Positions 17,699 through 25,236 of a stretch of 64,000 bases of DNA are shown here, piece after piece; positions within the stretch are counted from its first letter, which is position 1; the number at the start of each line of letters is the position of its first letter. The DNA lies in contig JACQVQ010000008.1 of assembly GCA_016209685.1 (NCBI GenBank), positions 379,778 to 443,777 on the forward strand, written 5' to 3'. Source of the DNA: Planctomycetota bacterium. GTDB lineage: Bacteria; Planctomycetota; Brocadiia; Brocadiales; Bathyanammoxibiaceae. A program made the position numbers and the translations under genes. The notes below the pieces were generated by a model. It ran no database searches. It was not told where the DNA came from and saw only the letters and a program-made list of their open reading frames with translations.

Positions 17699-18595
17699 AT
17701 GCTAGTCAAGACCCCTTGTAACTTTTGTAACTCTGACGATTACATCCGCCTTGTTCAGGTGTTGGTCTCTCCAATCTCTGAGACCTCCTGGCTGGTACGA
17801 TGTAAGAAATGCGGTCTTGCTTATATAAACCCCAAACCTACCCTGGAGAGGGAGAGGGGGTTTTATGACCTTGAATATTTTAAACCAGGAGAGGAGTCGC
17901 TCTGGAGAGATCACAGATACCCACTGTTTGAAAAGGTGCTCTCCCGTATTGAATCCACCATCCCGGATGGTAAGCTCCTGGACGTAGGCTGTGGCAAAGG
18001 CTACTTCCTTGACCTGGCCAGGAAGAGGGGGTGGCAGGTGGTGGGGGTAGACGTCTCCAGTACCGCTACCCAATTTGCCCGGGATACGCTGAGGCTTGAG
18101 GTCTACAGAGGGGAACTAAGGGACGCCAAACTGCCTGAGAATTCCTTTGACGTGGCTACTTCCTGGAACGTCCTTGACCAGGCGTACGACCCATGGGGAG
18201 ACTTAAGGGAAGTCTTTAGGGTACTAAAGAAGGGCGGGCTTATTACCTTAAGGGTATCCAACCTCCACTTCCACCTCTACCTCCAGCGCCTTTTCACCCT
18301 TCTAAACTCTGCCGTCCCGGGAAGGCTAAGGGTTACGGCCCCCACTGTCTTTCACATATACATGTTTTCCCCTGGGACGCTCAGGATGTTCCTCAAGGAG
18401 GCAGGTTTTGTGGACATACGGGTAGAGAATTCCACCCTTGACCCAAACGTCCCTGCCCTCGTAAACCTTGTGGGCAGGTCCGGAGAAGTCCTACTACGAA
18501 ATACTATCTCTCTCTCGGCCCAGACTATATTTTATTTATCCCTGGGCAACCTCCTGGTCAGCCCCTCTCTTGTAGCCTTTGCTAAAAAGCCCTAG
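17699..18595 (+). CDS. Zn-ribbon SAM-dependent methyltransferase, tandem copy 2
   Basis: A 298-residue paralogue of the preceding gene. It starts MLVKTPCNFCNS and keeps C7, C10, C35 and C38, LLDVGCGKGYF (about 92-102), VVGVDVS and TSWNVLDQAYDPWGD. The two proteins are colinear along their whole length, so a tandem duplication is the simplest origin. They may methylate different positions of the glycan. It is the last gene of the + strand polysaccharide run and faces the convergent nucleotidyltransferase gene. Confidence 0.8.
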   Translation: MLVKTPCNFCNSDDYIRLVQVLVSPISETSWLVRCKKCGLAYINPKPTLERERGFYDLEYFKPGEESLWRDHRYPLFEKVLSRIESTIPDGKLLDVGCGKGYFLDLARKRGWQVVGVDVSSTATQFARDTLRLEVYRGELRDAKLPENSFDVATSWNVLDQAYDPWGDLREVFRVLKKGGLITLRVSNLHFHLYLQRLFTLLNSAVPGRLRVTAPTVFHIYMFSPGTLRMFLKEAGFVDIRVENSTLDPNVPALVNLVGRSGEVLLRNTISLSAQTIFYLSLGNLLVSPSLVAFAKKP

Positions 18596-18707
18596 CAGGG
18601 AGTAGGGGCTAGGGAGTAGGGAGTAGCAAAAATCAGGGGTCAGGGGGTAGGGAGTAGCAAGATTTTATGTTGCTGTCCCCTACACCCTACCCCCTACTCC
18701 CTATTCC
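18596..18707. repeat. Iterated AGTAGGG/CCCTACTCC inverted tract between convergent genes
   Basis: The left half is built of GGGAGTAGG units, the right half of CCTACCCCCTACTCCC units. TAGGGAGTAGCAA pairs with TTGCTGTCCCCTA around a short spacer. It may end transcription from both sides. Confidence 0.6.
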
Positions 18708-19889
18708 CTACCCCCCACCATTGGCACCCATTAGCCTCCACATACACTGTAATCTCCAGCTTATGGCCTTGAAGTAGTGGGCAACCCCTACTTCAGTCCC
18801 ATCAACTGCCGCCACCTCTGCCAGGATGTCCCTGGGGGGGAAGAAAATCCTCCAGAGAAACCGCATCTTCTTTAACTCTCCCCGGCACATCGCAAAATGC
18901 ACCAGGCCCTGTAAGCCAGGCCTGCGTATCCCTCTGTTAACGAGATAGACAAACGCCCTTTCCTCAAGTCCAAGACTCAAGGGTCTGAGCTGGTTCATGA
19001 CATGTTCAGGTATGTTGGTATTCAAAAATAATCTGGTCAGGTAAAGTCCATAATACACAGGCCGGGATAGACCAAACTCCCTCGCCTCCTTCACCAGTCT
19101 CTCCCAATCTAAACTCTCCCTGTAGTGTTCAATGACCAGGTGCATATCGTACAGGAGGATGAGCCTATCGTAGGTGTGCCTCAAGGCGTGGACGCTGAGG
19201 TGGAGGAGTTGATGATGCGGGGCAAAGATGAGGGAAGGGTGACCCTCTATCTCCACGGGAAGGGCGGTCTGCCACATCCTCTCCAGTGAGACCTTCTCCA
19301 GGTTCGGGAGTGTTGCATTATCAATATGCCAGTGCACCTCAATGGGCAGGACATACTCCCCACGTTTTTTAAAGCAAACCCTGTTGACACAAGGTCCAGA
19401 TACCCCACATTGTTCATACCCCTGCTCCACCAGACACCTTGTTACTTCTGGCAGGTCTTTGTGCTGGATTAATATATCAAAGTCCACAAGGGACCTTGCC
19501 CCTAAATCATTGTAGACCACAGGGAGCAGGGCCGCCCCCTTTAGCAGGATGACAGGCACGTCAATCGCCTTGAGACATCTAACCAGTTCCCTGAAATAAT
19601 ACTTATTCTGTATCAGGGTGGAAAGATACCCACGCCTGAGTTCCTCCAGATACTTGTAGGGGCGGGTTTCAAACCCGCCCCTACATCCGTCCTTCAAGGG
19701 CATTTGGCCATTAGTGTCCTTCAGGTATTTGTATAAGAGGCAAGACAGGCCCTCCCCCCAGGCCGTATCTATTACGTCCTGCCAGTCTGCAGGACGCCCC
19801 CTTACCTGCCGTAGCAGTAGTTCTATAACGTGCCTACAGGTAGGGCCGGAAAGGCCGTTGAAGGGAGTAGAGGACTCTGTAAAAGCCAT
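18708..19889 (-). CDS. PF14907-type nucleotidyltransferase family protein, second copy
   Basis: A 393-residue protein with the family signature VPVILLKGAAL (111-121), then RSLVDFDILI with metal-binding aspartates 136 and 138. IEVHWHID near 175-185 and a central LLHLSVHALRHTYDRLILLYD helix are also typical. Residues 69-79 (CRGGFETRPYK) are the translation of a GTAGGGGC palindrome lying in frame. The start codon and first residues (MAFTESST) lie within the end of a MITE-like element, so the original start may have been displaced. It probably belongs functionally with the kinase/PqqD genes at 22058-24215. Confidence 0.75.
   Translation of the reverse strand: MAFTESSTPFNGLSGPTCRHVIELLLRQVRGRPADWQDVIDTAWGEGLSCLLYKYLKDTNGQMPLKDGCRGGFETRPYKYLEELRRGYLSTLIQNKYYFRELVRCLKAIDVPVILLKGAALLPVVYNDLGARSLVDFDILIQHKDLPEVTRCLVEQGYEQCGVSGPCVNRVCFKKRGEYVLPIEVHWHIDNATLPNLEKVSLERMWQTALPVEIEGHPSLIFAPHHQLLHLSVHALRHTYDRLILLYDMHLVIEHYRESLDWERLVKEAREFGLSRPVYYGLYLTRLFLNTNIPEHVMNQLRPLSLGLEERAFVYLVNRGIRRPGLQGLVHFAMCRGELKKMRFLWRIFFPPRDILAEVAAVDGTEVGVAHYFKAISWRLQCMWRLMGANGGG
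19656..19684. repeat. GTAGGGGC-type palindrome inside a coding region
   Basis: A 29-bp inverted repeat (arms GTAGGGGCGGGTTT and complement) read in frame in the nucleotidyltransferase as residues 69-79. Confidence 0.9.
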
Positions 19890-20113
19890 CGCAATACTAT
19901 CCTGTCATTCTGATCCATCTGAGGCGGAGAAGAACCTTAGAGACCCTTCGCTCCGCTCAGGGTGACAGAGAAGGGCCGGTGTCATTCGGAGTGAGCCAAA
20001 GCCCTGAGTGTAGCGAAGGGGAAGCGAAGAATCTACGACACTCGTATGATTACTCTTTGTAAGTCACTTCTCAACAAACCTGCCCCTGTAAACACTCAAC
20101 TTCAGAGGTCTCA
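19869..20113. mobile_element. MITE-like element, copy D (long, composite)
   Basis: Begins GAGGACTCTGTAAAAG and ends CTTCAGAGGTCTC. The interior holds two GTCATTC ... GAAGAATCT cores with interruptions, suggesting one copy inserted or recombined into another. It contains the start codon of the nucleotidyltransferase and abuts the stop of the propeller gene. Confidence 0.65.
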
Positions 20114-20115
20114 AA

Positions 20116-21459
20116 TTATTGTTCAAACGCCCTCACAGAGAAGGCTTGGCCGCCTGAAGAGGTTGCAGTTATACCACCTACGAAGACCCCGGTATCATCA
20201 GCAGCTATACAATTTGCCCAATCATCCAGGTTCCCTTCCCTGTCATAGTGGTTCTGCCATAAGGGCGTACCGTTAGTGGCATCATACGTCCTTATAGAGA
20301 AGGCATAGCTACCCACAGTAGTCTGTGTCCAACCTGCCACAAAAGCCTTGGTATCGCTGACGGCTGCACAAATTGCCGCATCATCCAGCTCTCCCTCCTC
20401 CCTGTCATAGTTGTCCTGCCACAAGACTGTACCATTGGTGGCGTTAAGCGCCCTTATTGCAAAGGCATAGTCAAGCGCAGAGTCTGCGCTAAACCCTACC
20501 GTATAGACCGTACTACCACCAACAACTACCGAAAATGCTACGTCACTGAAGGCGGTGTTCCTATCGTAATAGTCTCCCCATAAGGACGAACCATTATTGG
20601 CCTTATGAGCCCTTGTTGTGAAGGCATTTCCACCAGAAGTGGTACGGGTCAGACCTGCCACAAACATCCTGTTGCCCCTGACGGCCACGGCGTTTGCCCA
20701 ATCATTCAGGTCCCCTTCCCTGTCATAATAGTTTTCCCATAGTAATGTACCATTATTGGCATTATACGTCCTTACAGAGAAGGCATAGCCACCGGCGGTG
20801 GTCCGGGTATGACCAGCTACATAGAGCGTACTACCGCTAACGGCTACAGCGGTTGCCGCATCATCCAGGGCCCCCTCCCTGTCATAGTTGTCCTGCCACA
20901 AGAGCGTACCATTAGCGGTATCATATGCCCTTACTGAAAAGGCATACCCACCCGTAGAGGTCTGGGTAACACCTACCACGAACACACTGTTGCTCCTGAC
21001 GGCCACGGCGTTTGCCCAATCATCCAGGCTCCCTTCCATGTCATAGTGGTTTTCCCATAATAATGTACCACTATTGGCATCATACGTCCTTATAGAGAGG
21101 GCATAGCCACCCACAGTGGTCTGTGTCCAACCCGCCACAAAGACCTTGGTACCGCTGACGGCTACACAAAATGCCGCATCATCCAGGGCTCCCTCCCTGT
21201 CATAGTTGTCCTGCCACAAGACTGTACCGTTAGCGGTATTATAAGCCCTTACTGAAAAGGCATTTCCACCGGTGGTGGTCTGGGTAGTGCCCGTAACGAA
21301 GACCGTGCTACCGCCTACGGCCATTGAAAACGCCGCATCATCTAGGACACCTTCTCTATCGTAGTAACTCTGCCACCGTAAGTCTCCTGATACGGCAAAA
21401 GCGGTTGAAGAGAGGAATAAGAGTATTAGACCGAAAGAAAGATTTAGTATCAGCCTCAT
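20116..21459 (-). CDS. Secreted eight-repeat beta-propeller (PQQ-like/outer-membrane assembly BamB-like repeats)
   Basis: A 447-residue protein. Residues 1-22 are a clear Sec signal peptide (hydrophobic core LILNLSFGLILLFLSS, cleavage after AFA). The rest is eight tandem repeats of about 55 residues, each with a YDREG-x-LDD/ND-W/A-A block, then VAV-x-G, VFV-G-TQT, GG-AFSVR-Y and ANNGTLLW. The W-x(n)-YD pattern fits a beta-propeller blade in which TLLW resembles the PQQ-like repeat end, so an eight-bladed propeller is expected. No catalytic residues are evident. The repeats are very alike, suggesting recent internal expansion. A role as a surface scaffold is only a guess. Confidence 0.65.
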   Translation of the reverse strand: MRLILNLSFGLILLFLSSTAFAVSGDLRWQSYYDREGVLDDAAFSMAVGGSTVFVTGTTQTTTGGNAFSVRAYNTANGTVLWQDNYDREGALDDAAFCVAVSGTKVFVAGWTQTTVGGYALSIRTYDANSGTLLWENHYDMEGSLDDWANAVAVRSNSVFVVGVTQTSTGGYAFSVRAYDTANGTLLWQDNYDREGALDDAATAVAVSGSTLYVAGHTRTTAGGYAFSVRTYNANNGTLLWENYYDREGDLNDWANAVAVRGNRMFVAGLTRTTSGGNAFTTRAHKANNGSSLWGDYYDRNTAFSDVAFSVVVGGSTVYTVGFSADSALDYAFAIRALNATNGTVLWQDNYDREEGELDDAAICAAVSDTKAFVAGWTQTTVGSYAFSIRTYDATNGTPLWQNHYDREGNLDDWANCIAADDTGVFVGGITATSSGGQAFSVRAFEQ

Positions 21460-21610
21460 TGTCTATACCTCCAGAAAGTTACAGGACTAGAGAAAATCAT
21501 CTTTTGCATAGGGTCTAGAAAACCCACGCACCAACATGGACCTAAGAGCTAATCTTATGCCAATCCTTGCCGTAATACTCAAACTACTTCAAGTATTGGT
21601 GTTATAGTAG

Positions 21611-21856
21611 GAGACCTCTGAAAATGTCTATAAGTACCTTTGATTCTTCCCCCTCCCTTGATGGGAGGGGGAAGGGAGAGGGTGGCTGTCTAATTGACTC
21701 AAGCCCATCTGTTGCAAGTGGATGTGCAGAAACAGACCAATAGTTACCCCCACCCCGCCTGAGGCGGATTTTCAACCTTCCCTCCCCTCTCTATGGGGGA
21801 GGGATGCTCGCCTCAGGCGAGTGGGGTCTCATAAATAGGGGTTTTGCAGAGGTCTC
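21611..21856. mobile_element. MITE-like element, copy E, with unrelated interior
   Basis: The ends are GAGACCTCTGAAAATG and TTTTGCAGAGGTCTC. The 210-bp interior is a different G/C-rich inverted repeat (CCCTCCCTTGATGGGAGG ... CTATGGGGGAGGGA), also seen in part near 59290-59395. The flanks AGTAG/AGTGA are not a clean duplication. Confidence 0.65.
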
Positions 21857-21859
21857 AGT

Positions 21860-21942
21860 GAACCCATGACAACAAATTCCGTTGGAAGGCTACAAAATTT
21901 GTAGTCTTTCCATCCGTGGGGGGACAGCCGTACGATGGGTTC
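21860..21942. other. Structured palindromic element, possible RNA or operator
   Basis: Outer stem GAACCCAT (21860-21867) with ATGGGTTC (21935-21942). An inner 13-bp hairpin, GGAAGGCTACAAA with TTTGTAGTCTTTCC, has one bulge, and TTCCGTTGGAA is a competing small hairpin. It matches no riboswitch consensus I know. On the - strand it would be in the far leader of the propeller gene. Confidence 0.4.
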
Positions 21943-22057
21943 CTCTTTTATAAGTCGTTATTTTACAAGTGTTAACCCAGTCCAGGCAAGTTGCAACGCA
22001 CCAGCCCGCCTCAGGCGGATTCGCCCCTACGTGGAGCGGCCCAATTAGAGGCCAAAC

Positions 22058-22243
22058 TTACGAGAGCGAGCCACCAGCAGCCTTGTTTTGATGCACATTC
22101 GCCCTTTTTCCTGTCCCCTGTGCATAGACCGCCTCTGTGGCCAGCACCGTGGCGATGGCAGGGACGCTGTATACGCCCAGCTTCAGGAGCCTTCTGCGTA
22201 GTTTGAGCCTCTGTTGTTCAGGTGTCAACTCCTCCTCTTTCAT
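22058..22243 (-). CDS. Candidate separate 61-residue peptide with Tat-like signal (internal start in the same frame)
   Basis: The ATG at 22243 is preceded by AAGGAGG with a 7-base gap, the best ribosome site in this part of the window, although it lies inside the reading frame of the cysteine-cluster protein. The product would be MKEEELTPEQQ..., a twin arginine run, a hydrophobic core VYSVPAIATVLA, an Ala-x-Ala-like site (VYAQ) and a short Gly/Lys/Asn-rich tail ending GGSLS. Small proteins of this shape next to PqqD-like chaperones could be modified peptide substrates or surface-anchored peptides. That is inference. The alternative is a simple C-terminal extension. Confidence 0.4.
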   Translation of the reverse strand: MKEEELTPEQQRLKLRRRLLKLGVYSVPAIATVLATEAVYAQGTGKRANVHQNKAAGGSLS

Positions 22244-22930
22244 GACCTTGCCTCCTTCAATGAAACTTTCCAGTGGGAACAAAGCAGTGAACCATATAAA
22301 GCGTAATTGTGCCGTAGATGTCCGTCCTGTCAGCAGGAGTTCCAGCGACCTGGACAACCTGGCCACCTCCTCCAGTAACCAACAGGCGTCAAGGGTTGGA
22401 AGGGTAATAGGGTACGTGGTATTCAGGCCACACCATAATGGCCTTTCCTCGTCCCCCCATATCCTGAGGGGGACACCAAAAAGTCGGGCAATGAGGGGTC
22501 TGTATCTGTACACCATGCAACCAGTCTCCTCCTCCACAAAAGGGCACCTAATCTTTCCTAGCAGGAGGAATCTCAGGGGTTCTACGGCGTCTCTAACGAC
22601 CCCACCCGACCTCTCCTCTATAGCCCTGGCAATCCTCTCAAACCTTTCTATCTTTGGTATGTTCCTTATAGCCCTCCGTCTTATGGCCTGCCTTTTCGTG
22701 TAATCAAGGGACTGTATGCCCTTCTGGAAGTAATATGCCTCTATAAAGTGCAGAGGGAAGTAATAGTCACAGCATTTTGAACAGGCCGTCCCACAAGTTA
22801 GTTTCATGGAGTGGGTGCGTACATAATCTTGAAAGAGTCTGTCTCCCTCTTCAAGGAGGGACTCATACTTGTCCAGGACGTCCTGGATGGTGGTGTTTAC
22901 AGGAATGGTATATGTTACTGCCATTGCCAT
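22058..22930 (-). CDS. YkgJ-type cysteine-cluster protein with twin-arginine-like C-terminal tail
   Basis: A 290-residue protein. C46, C50, C53 and C54 (CGTACSKCC) start the cysteine cluster of the YkgJ/UPF0153 family, and CPFVEEETGCMVYRYRPLIARLFG (about 124-147) completes the metal or Fe-S ligand set. The C-terminal 61 residues are unusual: they begin with Met-230 and contain RRRLLKLGVYSVPAIATV followed by VYAQ, like a twin-arginine signal with a cleavage site, at the wrong end of the protein. A strong ribosome site precedes codon 230, so the tail may be a separate product. It lies downstream of the PqqD and kinase genes on the same strand. Confidence 0.6.
   Translation of the reverse strand: MAMAVTYTIPVNTTIQDVLDKYESLLEEGDRLFQDYVRTHSMKLTCGTACSKCCDYYFPLHFIEAYYFQKGIQSLDYTKRQAIRRRAIRNIPKIERFERIARAIEERSGGVVRDAVEPLRFLLLGKIRCPFVEEETGCMVYRYRPLIARLFGVPLRIWGDEERPLWCGLNTTYPITLPTLDACWLLEEVARLSRSLELLLTGRTSTAQLRFIWFTALFPLESFIEGGKVMKEEELTPEQQRLKLRRRLLKLGVYSVPAIATVLATEAVYAQGTGKRANVHQNKAAGGSLS
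22251..22257 (-). promoter_or_regulatory. Internal Shine-Dalgarno AAGGAGG
   Basis: A perfect anti-16S match 7 bases upstream of the internal ATG at 22243, inside the cysteine-cluster gene. Confidence 0.6.
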
Positions 22931-23046
22931 CTCTATTCTTAATGCGCAGGCTAAAGCCTGCGGCTACAGCAGGGGTAGACCGTGCCTGAGGCAGACCCGC
23001 CCCAGGCTGAAAGTCCGCCTAGGGCGGACCTCAGGCGGATTCGCCC
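22931..23046. repeat. Repeat-filled gap: GCAGGCTAAAGCCTGC hairpin and CCGCCTCAGGCGG unit
   Basis: The gap holds a short hairpin repeat (GCAGGCTAAAGCCTGC near 22946), degenerate CCGCC...GGCGG units and a half GCCCCTAC palindrome that abuts the stop of the kinase gene at 23047. Confidence 0.6.
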
Positions 23047-23961
23047 CTACATAAATTTCTTGCGTTGCCAGATATTATCCAGCACCCCAGCCTCCACCTT
23101 GCCCGAGACCCTTCCCATAAGCCCCTGTACCAATTCACATGCCTCTCTCAGGTCTCCTGTCTCCAGGCGGTAACACTCCGCCCTCTTGACCATCTCCGAG
23201 CATGCCTTGAGTCCCCAGTCCCTAAGGGACGGGATATTCCAGTACCTCTGCATAAGGGTAAAGACTGCCTCTGCCTTTCCCATGGGTCTGAGGTGAGAAC
23301 CCTTCTGGGTCTCATTATACCTTGGAAAGATAATCCACTCTACCTCAAAGCGTGAGTGCTTGGGAAGGACGGCCTCTCCCTGCGGAAAGACAAACTGCCA
23401 GGGCTGGATGGTCTTTCTCCATCTCTCCTTGCAACGGTGGAGACAAAAGTTTTCCTTTACTGTAGAGGACACGGGCGGCAGCCACTCGTACAAATAGATG
23501 GGTCTCTGAAAGGGCATTACCTCCAGGCTTGAGGGGGTGATAACCGTCACCTCATCGGTAATGTACTTATAGCCATAATTCAAGAGGGCAAGAGTCAGGG
23601 TAGACTTTCCACTCCCGGATGGGCCTGGCAGGAGGAGGGCCTTACGGCCCCTAGCTATCGCCCCGGAGTGTAAGAAGAGATAATCCTTGACGTGCAGATA
23701 GAGGCTATCCCGTACTCCCATCATGACGTAGATGTACAAGGGCCATCTCTGGGTCGTCCGGAGGCGAAACCTGCCGTTCTCCCTTATAGAGAAGTATCTG
23801 GTGTTCTTTATCACGCTGTACTTTACTACGGGGGCGTGGCCATTGGGAGGGGAGACGAGGGCTGAGTTGAGTTTTATAAACTCGTTGAAGAATTTCCTGT
23901 CGTTGGTGGTTAACTCAAAGGGGAGGGAGAGGAGTTCAAACTGGGTGCTAAGCAGGTTCAT
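23047..23961 (-). CDS. HprK-related serine kinase (HPr-kinase-like, PqqD-associated)
   Basis: A 304-residue protein. The core reads YLFLHSGAIARGRKALLLPG then GPSGSGKS (P-loop, residues 113-120), with His-98 at the HprK-conserved position, and ITDEVTVI (134-141) as the acidic pair region. It lacks the N-terminal HPr-kinase domain, as in the HprK-related families found beside PqqD-like proteins and nucleotidyltransferases. It may phosphorylate a partner protein or glycan precursor; the substrate is unknown. Its ATG overlaps the TGA of the PqqD gene (ATGA), so the two are translationally coupled. Confidence 0.8.
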   Translation of the reverse strand: MNLLSTQFELLSLPFELTTNDRKFFNEFIKLNSALVSPPNGHAPVVKYSVIKNTRYFSIRENGRFRLRTTQRWPLYIYVMMGVRDSLYLHVKDYLFLHSGAIARGRKALLLPGPSGSGKSTLTLALLNYGYKYITDEVTVITPSSLEVMPFQRPIYLYEWLPPVSSTVKENFCLHRCKERWRKTIQPWQFVFPQGEAVLPKHSRFEVEWIIFPRYNETQKGSHLRPMGKAEAVFTLMQRYWNIPSLRDWGLKACSEMVKRAECYRLETGDLREACELVQGLMGRVSGKVEAGVLDNIWQRKKFM

Positions 23962-24215
23962 TCAATGAGTCCCTTCTTATGAAACTGGTCAAGGGTCTCC
24001 GAGACGTCCTTTTCCACCTGTGCGGGGTCGGCCTTGAGGGTGTCAGTTAGTTCCCTGGTTATCTCCTGGGGACTTTGGGAGACGTCGCAGAGCTCCCATA
24101 CGATGGTTGCCATAGGGTTGAGGTGGTGTATATGGTGGGTCTGGGGGTCGTAGATGACTATTTCCTCGTCTATCTTTTCTACGAGGAGGTCTACTCTTTT
24201 ATTGAATCTTTGCAT
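23958..24215 (-). CDS. PqqD-family peptide chaperone-like protein
   Basis: An 85-residue protein with the winged-helix PqqD/RRE fold pattern: an N-terminal beta segment (VDLLVEKIDEEIVIYDPQTHHIHHLNPMATIVWELCD) and a helical C-terminal half (SPQEITRELTDTLKADPAQVEKDVSETLDQFHKKGLI). PqqD-like domains bind leader peptides in RiPP pathways, and related stand-alone forms accompany HprK-like kinases. No radical SAM or other maturase is adjacent here. First gene of the kinase/cysteine-cluster run. Confidence 0.8.
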   Translation of the reverse strand: MQRFNKRVDLLVEKIDEEIVIYDPQTHHIHHLNPMATIVWELCDVSQSPQEITRELTDTLKADPAQVEKDVSETLDQFHKKGLIE

Positions 24216-24353
24216 AACGTGTTTTCTTTAGGTAATGTGAGGTTACTGGGGGTAAACAGCGGATACACCAACCATCAAGTGCTTACAAGTCCTTTAATTA
24301 AGTCTATTGTACTAGCAACTGGAGGGCTGTCAAGGATAATTGCTTACCCTTTA

Positions 24354-24433
24354 GTAGGGGCGACCCGCCCCTGTACCAATCAGGTATCCGCCTAAGGCGG
24401 ACACCCCTGTGGTGTAGGGCGGGTCGCCCCTAC
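24354..24433. repeat. Interrupted GTAGGGGC palindrome with nested CCGCCTAAGGCGG
   Basis: The outer arms GTAGGGGCGACCCGCCC and GGGCGGGTCGCCCCTAC are perfect complements separated by a 46-bp insert that itself contains the CCGCCTAAGGCGG palindrome. Confidence 0.8.
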
Positions 24434-24457
24434 ACAAACCCTGGGCCTCTTTTCCCA

Positions 24458-24486
24458 TTGACAGTCCTTTCCTGCCTCTATATAAT
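24458..24486 (+). promoter_or_regulatory. Consensus sigma-70 promoter for the amidase/endonuclease V operon
   Basis: TTGACA at 24458-24463, a 17-bp spacer, TATAAT at 24481-24486. Both hexamers are perfect, giving a transcript start about 25 bases before the amidase ATG at 24517. Confidence 0.85.
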
Positions 24487-24516
24487 TTTGCAGGTGGCAA
24501 GAAATAGTCCCTCTTA

Positions 24517-25236
24517 ATGAAGCAGTTCTGGAAGACTAAGAATAGCTTTGCATCTTCCTTCTATGTATGGAAGATACCCCTTTTCCTCCTCATTCCGGCA
24601 CTGGTTGTCCTTGCACTCGCCATAAGCCTGCCCTTGATATTGCTAAAGAAAAAGGCGCCCCATCTGGAAACACTATGTAAACCTGAGGCCCCCGAGAACC
24701 ACTGGCGATACATAGTGCTTCACCATAGTGCCACCCATGAAGGCTCAGCGGCCCGTTTTGATACCTTCCACCGGGAGGTAAGGGGGTGGGAAAATGGTCT
24801 CGGCTACCATTTCGTCATCGGGAATGGGACTGATTCCGGAGACGGTGAGATAGAGGTAGGTAAACGCTGGAAGAAGCAACTCTCCGGTGCCCATGCCGGT
24901 GACTCCCGATATAACCGCATGGGTATAGGTATCTGCCTTGTGGGAAACTTTGAGGATGGGGGTAGACCCACCAGGCGACAGATTAAGTCCTTGATAAACA
25001 TTATCCGTTACTTATCTCAAAGGTACGATATCCCCCTATCCTCCATTGTCTTGCATAAGGACGTCCACGATACGGCCTGCCCCGGGAAGAATTTCCCTTA
25101 CAGGAAGGTGATGAAGGGCTTGAGATACCTGGCCTCTTCGGAATGTTTTAAATGCGGATTGCGGATTGCGGAATTAAAACAACTCCGCACTCCGCATTCC
25201 CCATTCCGCACTCGGCAGGCAGGGGATGAGATTTAA
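24517..25236 (+). CDS. Membrane-anchored N-acetylmuramoyl-L-alanine amidase (Amidase_2/PGRP type)
   Basis: A 239-residue protein. A single N-terminal membrane helix (about 18-43) is followed by an Amidase_2 domain: YIVLHHSATHEGSA (first zinc His), then GYHFVIGNG, QLSGAHAGDSRYN, GIGICLVGNFE, and LHKDVHDTACPGKNFP (second His and the Cys ligand). It would cleave the MurNAc-L-Ala bond in the periplasm. The last about 27 residues (after CGLRIAELKQ) are the translation of a TGCGGAATT-type repeat also present at 42898-43017, so the tail is probably not functional sequence. It overlaps nfi by 11 bp. Confidence 0.85.
   Translation: MKQFWKTKNSFASSFYVWKIPLFLLIPALVVLALAISLPLILLKKKAPHLETLCKPEAPENHWRYIVLHHSATHEGSAARFDTFHREVRGWENGLGYHFVIGNGTDSGDGEIEVGKRWKKQLSGAHAGDSRYNRMGIGICLVGNFEDGGRPTRRQIKSLINIIRYLSQRYDIPLSSIVLHKDVHDTACPGKNFPYRKVMKGLRYLASSECFKCGLRIAELKQLRTPHSPFRTRQAGDEI
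25149..25216. repeat. GCGGATTGCGGAATT...AACTCCGCACTCCGCATT repeat, copy 1
   Basis: Inverted GCGGA/TCCGC units around AATTAAAACAACTCCGCA. The core is shared with 42898-43017. It encodes the end of the amidase. Confidence 0.75.

Larger units (their letters stand above)
21460..22057. other. 598-bp intergenic region holding MITE copy E and a structured palindrome
   Basis: No credible gene was found. It contains a long MITE-like element (21611-21856) directly joined to an 83-base self-complementary element (21860-21942), and ends with a CCGCCTCAGGCGG repeat and a half GCCCCTAC palindrome near 22006-22032. Confidence 0.6.
24216..24516. other. 301-bp divergent intergenic region with repeat and strong promoter
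   Basis: It separates the PqqD gene (-) from the amidase gene (+). It contains an interrupted long palindrome (24354-24433) and a consensus sigma-70 promoter (24458-24486). Nothing gene-like was seen. Confidence 0.6.

Noticed and set aside
20116-21459. Regular DNA repeat pattern resembling a CRISPR array or satellite
   Set aside because: The periodicity (about 165 bp) is that of protein repeats in an intact signal-peptide-bearing gene; there are no short identical repeats with unique spacers.
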